Shown here piece after piece: positions 11,050 to 22,876 of a stretch of DNA of 64,000 nucleotides; position 1 is the stretch's first letter, and each line of letters opens with the position of its first letter. A program made the translations under genes and the position numbers. Location: contig NW_020312011.1 in assembly GCF_003144115.1 (NCBI RefSeq), forward strand, positions 1 to 64,000, written 5' to 3'. The notes under the pieces were generated by a model. The model ran no database searches. It was not told where the DNA came from and worked only from the letters and a program-made list of their open reading frames with translations. The stretch comes from Tilletiopsis washingtonensis. Its lineage: Eukaryota; Basidiomycota; Exobasidiomycetes; Entylomatales.

Positions 11050-11066
11050 CCCCCCCCCCCCCCCCC
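11050..11066 (+). repeat. C17 tract in 3' flank
   Basis: Seventeen consecutive C about 75 bases downstream of the secreted protein's stop and about 125 bases from the CPA2 stop, so between two convergent genes. The minus strand is G17, which could form a quadruplex and influence termination; it is also error-prone in assemblies. Confidence 0.9.
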
Positions 11067-11189
11067 TTTTCACTGCGGCGCGCTGCAATCACCACGCGCA
11101 GCAGATGCGCCGTCGCAGCTTCGGTCCTTGTTGATTAGACTCTATGCATTCTCGAGGTCTCGGTACCGCGTTTCTTAGGCAATAACCCT

Positions 11190-14100
11190 TCATGCCCGCT
11201 CCTCGGGCACCATCTCCTTCCATGAGACCACCTAGATTGCGCGCGCGTCAGCGGGTCAGTCGCGTGCAGCCGACGCAGCGCGCTCACCTCGGACGGGATC
11301 TTGCCCTCCTCGTACGGGCGGAGGCAGTTCAGCGGCATGCGGTGCTGCAGCGTCTTGGCAAAGAGCAGAGCAACGCGGGGCTCGTTGAACAGCGGCACGC
11401 TGCGCGGGTACTGGAGTCAGATGCAGGGCCGAACATGAGCTGCGTCAAAGCATGCGCACCCAAAGTCGACACTGTTGCGACGCGCGACGTAGTCGGCGTC
11501 AAGCGTGTCCTTGCCGCGGTACCGCGCCAGCTGTAGGGGAGGACGGTCAGCCGTCGTTCTGCGCTCATGTCCTCACGCAGCCACGCACGTTGATCGTGAT
11601 GTTGATCTCGTACTCGTCAAACACCTCCTTCAGCTTGCGCTTGTCCTTGAGCGGGAAGAAGATGCGCTTGCACGACACGTGCGGCAGCCCGTTGAGGAAC
11701 TGCTCCACCTCGGCGCTCTGGCAGTACAGCTTGAAACCCAGGTCGGAGTAGATGCGCGCAATCTCGGCAAACTCGGGCTTCGTCACGTCGCCGCCCATGA
11801 GCACGCCAGTGTTGGGCTGCGGCACACGGAAGTTGGTCTGCGACACCGTCGCGGCCCAGAAGGCCTCGTAGATGTCCTTGCCGAAGCTTGCGACCTCGCT
11901 GTTCCATGGCAGTGCTCAGTCGCAGGCCGCGGGGCATCGCAAGCCTCGCCACTCACCCAGTCGAGCCCATCTCCACGCCCAGGAACGGGTCTGCACCCGC
12001 CAGACGCGTCCACGAGAACTGCGGGACCTTGATCGCAACGTAGTCACGCTGCTTCTCCATCAGGTCGACCGGCGCCGGCACGTCCTGGCCGACGATGGCG
12101 CATGTCGCAATGTCGATGAAGCTGGGAGCCGCACAGGTGTCAGTATGAAATGCTGAGTGACGTTGCACGTCCACTCACTTGACGCCGAGGACCTTGCTGA
12201 CGAAGGGGAAGCTGCGGCTGGCACGCAGGTTGCACTCGATGACCTTCAGCGCGGCCTCGCCCTCGCCGTCAGCCGTAGGCTTGCGGATGATCTGCATGTT
12301 GAAGGGACCGCTGATCTCAAACGCCTTGGCGACCTTCTGTGCGATGACCTTCAGGCGCGCGAGATCGTTAGGGTCGAGCGAGAAGGGCGGGAGCACCAGC
12401 GTCGCGTCGCCGGAGTGGACACCGGCGTTCTCGACGTGCTCCGAGACGGCGTGGACGAGGAGCTCTCCCTTGTGCGCGACCGCGTCGATGTCGATCTCCT
12501 GGGCGTTGTCGATGAACTGAAGCGGCGGGTCAGCACGACAACGCACGAGCCGCGCGCGTCGGAGCGGAACATACCTTGGTCAGCACGACGGGGTAGTCGG
12601 TGTTGACTTGGGCCGCAGCAGTGAGATGGTGCTCAAGCGTGCTCTCGTCCCAGATGACGTTCATCGCGGCGCCCGACAGGACGTACGACGGCCGGACAAG
12701 CACGGGGTACGTGACGCGCGCGGCAAACTCCTTGGCAATGTCCACCGAGGTCGCTTCGACCCACTCCGGCTGGTCCACGCCGATGGAGTCGAGGATCGAG
12801 CTGAACTTGTGCCGGTCCTCGGCGGAGTCGATGCGCAGCGGGTCCGTGCCGAGCACCTTGCAGCCGCCAGTCTCCTTGAGGCGCAGGGCAATGTTCTGCG
12901 GGAGCTGCCCGCCGACGGACACGACCACGCCGGTCGAGCCTTCGAGCTCGTAGATGTCCATCACGCGCTCGAAGCCCAGCTCCTCGAAGTAGAGGCGGTC
13001 GGCCTCGTCGAAGTCGGTGCTGACCGTCTCCGGGTTGTAGTTGATCATGATCGTCTTGTGGCCCATCGAGCGGATGCGGCGCGCGCACGTCACGGCGCAC
13101 CAGTCGAACTCGACCGAGCTGCCGATGCGGTAGACGCCGGATCCGAGGACCATCGTGCCGTTCTCGTCGAACTCGACGTCGTGGGTCGACGCGTTGTACG
13201 TCGTGTAGAGGTAGTTCGTGTGCGCCGGGTACTCGGCGGCGACCGTGTCGATGCGCTTGACGAACGGCGTCACGCCCAGCGCCTTGCGGTGCTTGCGCAC
13301 GGCGTCCTCGCCCGTGTTGGTGAGCTGCGCGATTTGGCGATCCGAGAAGCCGCGCTGCTTGGCAAGCACCATGAGCTCCTTGTCGACGGCCGAGAGCGAG
13401 CCGAGCTCCTTGAGCTGCCGGTTGATCTGCACGATGTTGTCCAGCTTGTAGAGGAAGAAGCGATCGATGCGCGTCAGCTCGTGCAGGCGCTCGACGTCGT
13501 AGTTCTTGTTCAGCATGGCGTGTGCGAGCGAGAAGAGACGCGTGTCCGTCGGCACCGAGAGGGCGTGGTCGAGCTCCTCGTCCGGCGGTGCCACGTACGC
13601 GTCGAAGCCGTCGTAGCTCGGGTTCACCTGTCGGATGGCCTTCTGCAGCGACTCCTCGAATGTGCGGCCGATGGCCATGACTTCGCCGACCGACTTCATG
13701 CTCGAGCCGACCTCCCGGTTCACGTGCTGGAACTTGCTGAGATCCCACTTGGGGATCTTCGTGACGATGTAGTCGAGCGAGGGCTCGAAGCACGCCGTCG
13801 TCGTCTTCGTCACGGCGTTCGGCAGCTCGGGCAGCGTGTGGCCCAGCGCGAGCTTCGCAGCGGTGTACGCAAGCGGGTATCCGGTGGCTTTTGACGCCAG
13901 GGCACTGCGCGCGATTGGGCTCAGCATCTTACACACGAAGCGCTGCCTGCCGCACGTACCTCGACCGCGAGAGACGCGGGTTGACCTCGATGACGCGGTA
14001 GTCGCGGCTGTGGGGATCCAGGGCGTACTGGATGTTGCACTCGCCTGTGGCCGGGCGTCAGCTCCGGCGTCCGAGCACGAGTCTACACCCTCTGCAGTGA

Positions 14101-15550
14101 CGCACCGACGATGCCGAGATGACGGATGACCTTGAGCGCGGCAGTGCGCAGCATGTGGTAGTTGTCGTCTGACAGCGTCTGGGAGGGCGCCACGACGATG
14201 GAGTCGCCGGTGTGAATGCCCAGGGGATCAAAATTCTCCATGTTGCCTGCACGGGACGGCGTGTGAGATAGCAGCGCGCAGATGCCCGAAGCGCGAGCAC
14301 TTACAGCAGATGATGGCGTTCTAGCGGGCCGGCCCTCGAGCGTCAGCTGTGGCCAGCACGCGGCATGCACATCACTCACGTCCTCCTTGTCACGCAGCAC
14401 CTCGTACTCGCTCTCCTTCCAGCCCTTCAAACTCTTCTCCACCAGAATCTGCGGGCTCAGACTGAGCGAGCGGGCAGACAAGTCCCGGAGCTCGTCCTCG
14501 TTGTCTGCGAAACCGGACCCCAAGCCGCCCAGCGCGTACGCCGCGCGCACGATCACGGGGTACCCGATCGTCTTCGCCGCCCTGAGCGCGGCGTTGACGG
14601 AAGAGACGGCCTCGGACTTGGCGACCGGAATGTTGATCTCTGCGTCGCGAGCGAGCGGGCTTCAGCACACCGCACACAGCGCCCGGCAGCAGCGCTGCCC
14701 ACTCACGGTCCAGCGCCTGCACGAAGAGGTCGCGGTCCTCGCACATGCGCAGCACATCAACCTGCGAGCCGAGCACCTTGACGCCCAGGCGCTCGAACAC
14801 GCCCATCTCATCGAGCTTGACACCGACGTTGAGCGCCGACTGGCCGCCGAACGTGAGCAGCACGCCGTCCGGACGCTCCTTCTCCAGCACGTAGGCCACG
14901 TAGTCGGGCGAGATGGGGAGGAAGTAGACCTGCGATGCGTGCGTGTGGCTGCCTCGCGCCTGTTAGCGAGCGTCCCGCAGGCAGCGATCAAGTCTCAGCG
15001 CACCTCGTCTGGATCGTCGCAATGTTCGGGTTGATCTGCGCGAGGCGATCAGCAGCCTGGCCGACTGGGAGCTGCGCGGGGCGTGCTCACCAGGATCGTC
15101 TCGATGCCCGACTCGCGCAGCGCCTTGATCGCCTGCGATCTGAAGGGGCGCCAGCGTCAGCACATGCTTGAGCAGGCACGGGCTGCAGCGCGACTCACCC
15201 GCTGTAGTCGAACTCGCCGGCCTGTCCGATGCTCAGGCCGCCGGAGCCGACGAGGAGCACCTTCTTGACGTCGCTGCGCTCAACCTGCGTGCCGACGCCG
15301 GTCAGCAGAGGGACGGGATGATCGCGCCAGGCGCGGCGCCCGCAGCAGCACGCACCTTGGGCAGATACTTGGTCCACTTCTGCAGGCCCGTGGCGATGGG
15401 CTGCATCTCCTCCACGTGCTTGGCCGCCTTGGGCGTCGTCGGCACGGGGCTGCGGCGCGAGAGGCACGAGTGGAACGCACGCAGCGGCACGGGCGCAGCC
15501 GACGAGTGCGCCGGCGCGAGGCGCGCAGCGAGGCGCAGCGGGCGGTACAT
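11190..15550 (-). CDS. CPA2: Carbamoyl-phosphate synthase, arginine-specific, large subunit
   Basis: Makes carbamoyl phosphate from ammonia (supplied by the small glutaminase subunit), bicarbonate and two ATP for arginine synthesis. About sixteen exons, including ones of 32 bases (15004-15035) and 16 bases (14305-14320). Residues 1-65 are an Arg/Ala/Ser-rich mitochondrial presequence ([17 protein letters not shown]...AFHSCLSRR). Then two ATP-grasp halves: [21 protein letters not shown] opens the first, with [27 protein letters not shown] across the 16-base exon, and the second has [20 protein letters not shown]. The end has a shortened allosteric domain ([19 protein letters not shown], final [13 protein letters not shown]). 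No aspartate transcarbamoylase is attached, so this is the arginine and not the pyrimidine enzyme. Location in mitochondria follows Neurospora arg-3, unlike cytosolic yeast Cpa2. A GAGTCA box lies 404 bases upstream. Confidence 0.95.
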
Positions 15551-16169
15551 GGCGGCGATGGGCAGGGCTCGCCGGCGGGGCAGATGTCCGGTGCGAGAGA
15601 CGCGGCGTCGCTAGCGAGCACGCGCGTGCGAGGCAGGGCGCGGCGCAGCAGGCCGGGGCGGTGCCAGCAGCGGCGGCGGCAGAGGGAGGAAAAGAGAGCG
15701 GCGGCAGCGGCGAGGCGGGCGGTCGCGAGCTGTCGCAGCCGGCGCTTCGTCGGGGGATTGGGATGGGGATGGGAGGAGGAGTGATCTGGCAAGCGCCGCG
15801 ATGCGCTGTGAGGCCGCCGATTGCCCATCTCGACGCCAGGCACGGTTCTGCCGCCCGGCGCTTTCTTCGCGCGTCGGCCGTCGGCCTGCCCGAGCTCGCG
15901 CCGTGCTCAGGCTGCTGCTGCTGCTGCTGTTCACGCGCGCGCGCGCACGCCCCGAGTCACCGGCCGCGATAAAGATTTCTGCGCGGCGCGAGGCGGCGCC
16001 GGAGCCGTCCGCGCCGCGTCACGTGGCCAGGCCTCGCTCCCCCGGCTCGCATCGGGCACCCGCCGCACCAGCTCACACCAGAGCGCATGAGGGAGACAAT
16101 CAATTGCACAGCCGGACCGCGGCACATCATCGGAGACACCCTGGCAGACACCGCTGCTCGGGCAGCCGC
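15551..16169. other. CPA2 promoter / SDH1 3' flank, no gene seen
   Basis: Tandem minus-strand genes flank this stretch. It contains a short CTG-type triplet run near 15910, a GC-dinucleotide run just after it, and one TGACTC box. No credible gene. Confidence 0.5.
15954..15959 (-). promoter_or_regulatory. Gcn4/Cpc1-type TGACTC box upstream of CPA2
   Basis: GAGTCA on the plus strand (TGACTC on the gene strand) 404 bases upstream of the CPA2 start. TGACTC is the core bound by the general amino-acid control activator in fungi, and arginine-specific CPSase genes are classical targets. A single hexamer can occur by chance. Confidence 0.35.
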
Positions 16170-18980
16170 TTAGTATTGCCGCTCTGGCGGGGCACCGGGC
16201 GTGTGAGCACAGCGGCGCGGGCGAGAGACGGCTGGCAGACTTACTGAACGGGGGCACGGCCTGTGGGGCGAGCAGAGCGATGGTGAGCAGCGGTGCTGGG
16301 CAGCGCAGGCGGCACACGCACCTTGCACTCGTTCTCGTCCAGCGTCGTGCCGACGACGGCACGGTAGCCGAGCTTCGGCGCCTCGCTCGTGTTCGACTGC
16401 CATGTGAGGGCTGCAGAAGGGCGCGTCAGCTGCGGGAGCAGGCGGGAATCGGACAGAGCCACTCACAGTGCTTCATCCACTCCTTGTCGTCGCGCTCGGG
16501 GTAGTCTGCAAGAGATGCGCGTCAATGGAGGCACGGGGGCACGCGCAGACCGTCGGAGCGCACCCTCTCGTGCGTGGGCACCCTGTGAGGAGAGATGTGT
16601 GAGGTTCTGGCGGGACAGGCCCGACGCTACCTGCACTTACGCGAGACTCCTTGCGCGCGGCAGCCGAGGTCACGGTCTGCGAGGCGCAGGTGGCCATCTG
16701 TGTGGAGCGGGTCAGCAAGCGCCACCAGCGTCAACTCGCAGCGTGACACACGTTCTGGAGCCTGGAGAGGAAACTGTGTGTCAGCGGGTGCTCTGCGCCT
16801 CTCTGCAACCGCAAGCACGCACTCAAGAGCCTCGACCAGGTCGCTGATGGCAGAGGAGACGTGTTAGCTGCAGCTCGCGCACGCCTCGGGCACGCCCACG
16901 CACGAGTTCCAGATCATGGAGCGGTCCTTGACGCTCATGTTCGGCAGGGCGTCCATCGTCTTGGCGATCTTCTTGAGGCCCTCCTGGAGCTGTGGACGTC
17001 GAGGGGTGTCAGGACACTCCGGGCGCGCTGGCCAAGCCGGCGGTACGCACGCTCTCCTCCGTCCGGAACACGGCGGCGTCGGACTGCATGACCTTCTGCA
17101 TCTCAAGGCGCAGGTCGGCGACCGTGCGGTTGCCGTTCGAGTTGCGCACCCAGTCGAGGTTGTTGAGCGTCGCGGCGCCGGCGTCGCCGGACAGCGGCTT
17201 GTGGGGCTGGCCGGGCTTGAGGTTCTCCTTGATGTGCTGGGCCTGTAGCGAGCGGCAGACATCAGCAAATGCAGAGCAGGCCGACGGGCGCGGTCCGAGA
17301 CGCGGCAGCAACACTCACGCATGCGCGGCCGAACACGACAATGTCGAGCAGCGAGTTGGCACCGAGACGGTTGGCGCCGTGCACGGACACACAGGCGGCC
17401 TCGCCGGCAGCGTACAGGCCCGGCACGATCTCGTCCTTGCCGTCGGCGTTCTGCTTGATGACCTCGCCAGTGTACTTGGTGGGAATGCCGCCCATGCTGC
17501 AGGCACGTCGCGGCGTCAGCAGCTGCTCAGCGTGCCTCGGCACATGCTCCGCAGGCAACTCACTTGTAGTGCACCGTCGGGAGCACGGGGATCGGCTCCT
17601 TGGTCACGTCGACACCGGCAAAGATGGAGGCCGTCTCCGAGATGCCGGGAAGGCGCTCGTGCAGCACCTCGGCGGGCAGGTGCGAGAGCTGCAGGTAGAT
17701 GTGGTCCTTGTCCGGGCCGACACCGCGGCCCTCGCGGATCTCGATTGTCATCGAGCGCGAGACGACGTCGCGCGAGGCCAGGTCCTTGGCCGTGGGCGCG
17801 TAGCGCTCCATGAAGCGCTCGCCCTCGCTGTTCAGCAGGTAGCCGCCCTCACCGCGCGAGCCCTCGGTGATGAGGCAGCCGGCACCGTAGATGCCCGTGG
17901 GGTGGAACTGCACGAACTCGAGGTCCTGCAGCGGCAGGCCGGCGCGCGCGACCATGGCCATGCCGTCGCCGGTGCACGTGTGCGCCGACGTGGCCGAGAA
18001 GTAGGCCTTGCCGTAGCCGCCGGTGGCGAGCACGGTCTTGTGGGCACGGAAGCGGTGGATCGTGCCGTCCTCCATGTTCAGCGCCATGACACCGACGCAC
18101 GCGCCGTCCTCCATGATGAGGTCGAGCGCAAAGTACTCGATGAAGAAGTTGGTGTTGTGGCGCAGCGACTGGCCGTAGAGCGTGTGCAGCATGGCGTGGC
18201 CCGTGCGGTCGGCGGCGGCGGCGCAGCGGTACGCCTGGCCGCCCTTGCCGTAGTTGAGCGACTGGCCGCCGAAGGCACGCTGGTAGATCTTGCCGTCCTT
18301 GGTGCGCGAGAAGGGCAGGCCGTAGTGCTCGAGCTCAATGACGGTGCGCGGTGCCTCGCGGCACATGTAGTGGATGGCGTCCTGGTCGCCGAGCCAGTCG
18401 GAGCCCTTGACGGTGTCGTACATGTGCCAGCGCCAGTCGTCCTCGGTCACTGCGGGCGGAGAGAGTGTGTCAGCGCACGCCGCCGCACTGCCACCGCGTG
18501 CGCCACGCACTGTTGCCCAGCGCGGCGTTGATGCCGCCCTGCGCGGCGACGGTGTGCGAGCGCGTGGGGAAGAGCTTGGTGATGCAGGCCGTGTTGAGGC
18601 CGCCCTCGGCGAGGCCGAAGGCGGCGCGCAGACCGGAGCCACCGGCACCGACGACGACGGCATCGTACCTGCGCGCGGGGGGGTCAGCAGGCCGGCCGCG
18701 CAGCTGAGGCACGCCACGCGTGCTCGCCGTGTGCAGCCGGGACGAGCTGCACAAGACGATGCGACGGCGGCGGCAGCGGCGGCCACACTCACTCGTGCTC
18801 GATGATCGGGTAGCCCTTGACGGCGTCGTGCGGCTGCGCAGCCTCCTTGGCACGCAGCGGCTGCGAGGCGACGATCTTCGCCACGGCGCGCGAGGCGTGC
18901 AGGGAGCGGCGCAGCGCAGGCGCGGCGGCGACGGCGCTGCTGGTGGGCAGGGCCGCACGGGTGAGGCGCGGGAAGAGCAT
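16170..18980 (-). CDS. SDH1: Succinate dehydrogenase flavoprotein subunit, complex II
   Basis: Oxidises succinate to fumarate in the TCA cycle and feeds electrons to ubiquinone. Start at 18980 gives a presequence [15 protein letters not shown]...LHASRAV, then [15 protein letters not shown] (FAD fold) and [17 protein letters not shown], whose His carries covalent FAD. Later exons hold the substrate site ([41 protein letters not shown]) and the C-terminal helical domain. The 3' part is finely split: exons ELQN (10-base middle exon), [61 protein letters not shown] and KRQY-stop. The last codon set is reached only by splicing at A|GTAAGT (about 16234) to AG|AGCGGC, giving the family-like end VPPFKRQY. 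Divergent from CYT1. Confidence 0.95.
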
Positions 18981-20183
18981 GGCGGGGCGGGAGGGGGAGG
19001 GGTATGGGGAAGGAGAGAGAGAGGCGAGCGGGAGCGGCGAAGGCAAGGGCGGCGGCGCCACGGCAGCGCCGCGCGGCGTGGCGCAAGCCGGCGCGCCGCG
19101 CGGCGGCGCTTGCGGCGCTCGTCAGCAAAGGCAGGCGTGCCGCCGCGCCGCGCCGGCCTGCGAGAAAGCACAAGCACGGGGCATTCGGCGTGGCTCCGAT
19201 GCCGGAACGCCTGCTCTGGCCATGAGCATTGAGGCCCTCCCGCTCGCTCCAGCAGCGACCAAGTCAAGCCGTCACAGAGGCTGCCATGATGGCCTAGTGC
19301 TTCGCCAGGCTGGCGGCTGGAGAGGCAGAGGCGGCAAGCCGGGCACACAGCCGTCGCTGCCACGTCCGCGAGCTCCGAGGGCGGCGAGGCGCGCATGCGT
19401 CCAAGGGGCTTTCTGCGTCTGCGCGGCCACGTCCGCCGGCCTCCAACATCCTGATCGCAGGGTGCAGCGGCTCCGGCCTCGCGGCCTCTCCAGGCTCAGA
19501 ACTCGTGCTTGCTCAGCCGGGCCAGCAGCATCAGCAGCCCACACCCTCCAAGCCTCATGCCTCCTCGCTGCCAAGCGCTCACGTCGCCGCCTGCTGCTGT
19601 CGCAGCTGCAGCCTGTGGACGTCGAGCGAGGGTCTCCCCGCACGCGCCGCTGACAAAGGCGAGCTGCCGTGCGCAGAGGGCGCGCCGCGATTGGCCGGCA
19701 CCCGGCCACGCCCGTCCGCCGCCTGTGCAGCGCGGGACCGGGTGGTCCGCGCTGCGGGAGTCGCGCTCTGCACAGCCGGCCAGCCAGCGAGGGCGGCTTT
19801 GACAGGCCGGCGCCTGTGTTGCCTGCGCGGGCGCAATTTGTATTCGATTCTTGTATTCTTCCCACGCCCGGCCAGAGTCGTGCTCGCAGCAGGCATGCCT
19901 GGTACCGCTCCCGGCTCAGGCCGTTCGGCTTGATGAAGGCAGGTTCGAGGCTGCAGCTGCTAGGCAGATGGCGCAGCTGTGCGGGGCAGCGAATATGCAG
20001 AGGGAGTCTGTGTGGTCTGGTGCTGGGGCGCAGAGGTGCGGCGCTGGAAGGAGTCGGCCAGAGAGGCACGCCGCGCGCCGCCGCCGCCGCCGAGGTGCGC
20101 CGTCGTCGCCGTCGCCGCGCCGCGCCGGCCCGCCGCTGTTGCTGTCTCCCACCATCGTCACCCTCCCCCCCTCCCGCGCCAGC
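18981..20183. promoter_or_regulatory. Shared divergent promoter region of SDH1 and CYT1
   Basis: A 1.2-kb gap between two divergently transcribed respiratory genes with no recognisable gene inside. Roughly in the middle is a GATTGGC (19689-19695), the inverted CCAAT box bound by the HAP complex, which drives respiratory genes in fungi. Just upstream of the CYT1 ATG the strand is CT-rich. Shared control is inferred from the arrangement. Confidence 0.45.
19689..19695 (-). promoter_or_regulatory. CCAAT box (GCCAATC on minus strand)
   Basis: GATTGGC on the plus strand, about 710 bases from the SDH1 start and 490 from the CYT1 start. It matches the HAP2/3/5 consensus. By eye I found no second copy in this intergenic region. 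Confidence 0.35.
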
Positions 20184-22136
20184 ATGGCATCCTTTTTCTC
20201 CTCTGCTGCCGCCCGTGCGGCCACGCAGGCTATGCGCGCCGGCGCCCGCGCCACTCCCGCTGCGGTGCGTCTTCGCTCCGGCCCGACTCGCATCAGGCGC
20301 CGCCGTGTGCGCCACGCTGCCGCTGCCGCACCCGACGCTCGGCGTGCTGCGTTGCCTGCGCCTGCTCCGCTGGCATCTCACCAGGGCTGCCGCAACGCTC
20401 TGCCGTTCAAGCGCTGGCAGCGGCGCGCGACGCCCGCTGTGCAACCTGCCTGCCCCCGGCTCACGCGCTGATGCCCTTTCTGCACCCGCAGGCCCGCAAC
20501 GCCAGCACGGCTGCCCCGCAGCAGGCCAGCCCGTTCCTTGCCTCGCGCCTTGCGGCGTACGGCGCCACGGGCCTGTCGGTCGGCACGCTTGCTTGGTACA
20601 CGCACGTCTTTGGCGGCGGCCTGCCCGGCCTCAGCAGCGTGAGCGCCAACATGATCGACAACGGCCTGCACCCGCCAGCCTACCCGTGGAGCCACGCCGG
20701 CGTGTTCGAGACGTTTGACCACGCCAGGTGAGTTGCGCAGCGCAAGGCTTGCGACGAGATCATTTGCGCGCTGCGCTCTTGGGCTGCGGCGCCGCATCGA
20801 TGGGACCGGCGCCGAGGTCGTGCCGGGAGCAGCTCTGGGCTCTCGCCTGCTCGCTTGGCGCCCGTGCTGACCGCGCACGTTCGCAGCATCCGCCGCGGCT
20901 ACCAGGTGTACCGCGAGGTGTGCGCTGCGTGCCACTCGCTTGACCGCATCGCCTGGCGCAACGTAAGTGCCTGTTCGAGTGCTCCCTGCGACGCGGCGGC
21001 TGAGCATGCCCGCAGCTTGTCGGTGTCTCGCACACTGTCGACGAGGTGAAGGCCATGGCCGAGGAGGTCGAGTACGAGGGCGAGCCCAACGACGAGGGCG
21101 GTGAGTCAGCCGCGGCGGCCGGCATCTGCGCACTTTGCTCATGCACCCCGCAACTTGCACCCACGTGCTTGCAGAGGTTGGCATGCGCCCTGGCAAGCTT
21201 GCCGACCCCATGCCCGCGCCTTACCCCAACGAGGAGGCTGCTCGCGCCGGCAACAACGGCGGTCTGCCCCCGGACCTGAGCCTGATCACCAAGGCCCGCC
21301 ACGGTGGCGCTGTGAGTACATGGCTCGATGCAGGAATCACGACGAGTCCTCGCGAAGACTGCGCAGCGGAGCGCATCGTCGCGCGACGCGGGCGAGGCGA
21401 TTGCGCCACGCACGTCGCTGAGCAAGGCCTGACCACCTGCCGCAGGACTACATCTTCGCTCTGCTGACCGGCTACGTGGACCCGCCGGCGGGCTTCGAGG
21501 TGCCGGACGGCCTGAACTTCAACCGTGAGGCCCGCACGTGCGCCGCTCGAGCGAAGCGATGCTGACACGCGGCTCCCAGCCTACTTCCCGGGCACCAAGA
21601 TTGCCATGGCCCGTGTGCTCTACGACGGCCTGGTCGAGTACGAGGACGGCACGCCGGCCACCACGACGCAGAGTGCGTAATTTGCTTGCATGCGCATGCC
21701 CGCGCCTCGCTGACACATTCTCCAGTGGCGAAGGACGTCGTCACGTTCCTCAACTGGTCGTCCGAGCCGGAGCACGACGAGCGGAAGCGGATGGGCGCCC
21801 AGGCCACGGTCATTCTCACTTGTGCGTGCGCCGCAGAGAGCGTCGCGTGCCCTGTTGCTCACAGCTTGCCTTGCCGCTACTTCCAATCTTCCGCATGCCG
21901 CCTCTGCGCACCTCAGCCCTCTTTGCGCTGTCGATCTGGTGAGTGACGCAGCTGCGCAGAGTCTCGCGAGAGGACCAGGGCATGTGGCTGACGCGGCTTT
22001 TCTCCAGGGTCAAGCGCTTCAAGTGGGCAGGTGTCAAGAACCGGAAGATCCTCTGTGAGCCCGCACGGAGCTGCGCCCCGCTGCCGCCTGCTGACGCCTC
22101 ACGCGCTTCTCAGACACGCCGCCTCCGTCGCACTAA
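20184..22136 (+). CDS. CYT1: Cytochrome c1, complex III
   Basis: Heme-carrying subunit of the bc1 complex that passes electrons to cytochrome c at the outer face of the inner membrane. The first exon (20184-20264) is a presequence [20 protein letters not shown]; after a roughly 230-base intron, the bipartite sorting part ([20 protein letters not shown]) follows. The heme site is VCAACHSLD (CxxCH), and the axial Met region is [11 protein letters not shown]. Eight or more further exons end with [29 protein letters not shown], the C-terminal membrane anchor and matrix tail; the tryptophan codon TG|G and the tyrosine codon T|AC are both split by introns. The first intron is the longest in the gene and unusual for this window. 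Length is normal. Confidence 0.95.
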
Positions 22137-22876
22137 ATGCACGTTGCCGGCGAGTGACGTACGCAGTCTGGCAGGGAATACATGGGGCGTGCTGTGCAGG
22201 CAGCGCGCCGGTTGCACGGGAGTGCGATGCTGCTGCTTGTCCGAACAAAGCGTCTCGAGGATGCGCTGCGCGACGTCCAGCCGCGGTGTGTCGCTAGGCG
22301 GGTGGGGAGCGTGCGCAGACTGCTGATGAGCTTCAGCATGGACGATCGGGGTGCAGCGACGCACACGTGCTCTTCCTGTCCTTTGGCGTCGGTGGGATGC
22401 TCCAGCCATCTGCGCTGCTCAGTTGCGCATGATGCCAGCGGTCCACAGCTGCTGGAAAGACGAGGCGCGGCCCGGACGCTGCATGAAGCCAGGCAGCGCT
22501 TCGTCGAGCTTCCTGCGCCTAACGAGGCTCGAGCTCTTGCCGCGGCCAGCAGCCGCCGAAAGAGGCGCTCTTGACCCGGACGTGAGCGACGCAAGATGCT
22601 GCGCTGTGCCCTGCGATGAGTCTGGCTCGTGAGCAGGCTGGCGTGGAACTCCTCCTGAGGCGCGAGTCAGCTGGAGGATCGCGGAGGCGCGGGAAGGAAG
22701 GGGCTGGCGCGCGGACGCGCATAGCCGGCGGCTGCCCGCGTGGCGCACCGCGGCGCTACGTCAGGCGGCAGCAGAGGCGAGTGGATGCCGCCGGCTCCCC
22801 GCCGTGCTGGCGCTTGCTGCACTTCCCCCATCCCGATTTGCGCGCCTGCCACCCTCCTCGCGCTGCCCGCCTCGCC
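22137..22876. other. Intergenic, promoter of the SUN-like gene
   Basis: No gene seen. An in-frame ATG at 22616 could extend the next protein by 87 residues, but that stretch is Arg-rich, of noncoding-like composition, and lacks a conserved motif. A GAGTCA hexamer occurs at 22664-22669 without an obvious reason. Confidence 0.5.

Noticed and set aside
12608-13894. Plus-strand open frame of 428 codons antisense to CPA2
   Set aside because: It is the mirror of a conserved CPA2 exon; low-complexity Val/Arg/Asp composition produced by strong third-position GC.
22616-22876. Upstream in-frame ATG extending the SUN-like protein by 87 residues
   Set aside because: The added part resembles noncoding sequence; the ATG at 22877 follows a normal leader.
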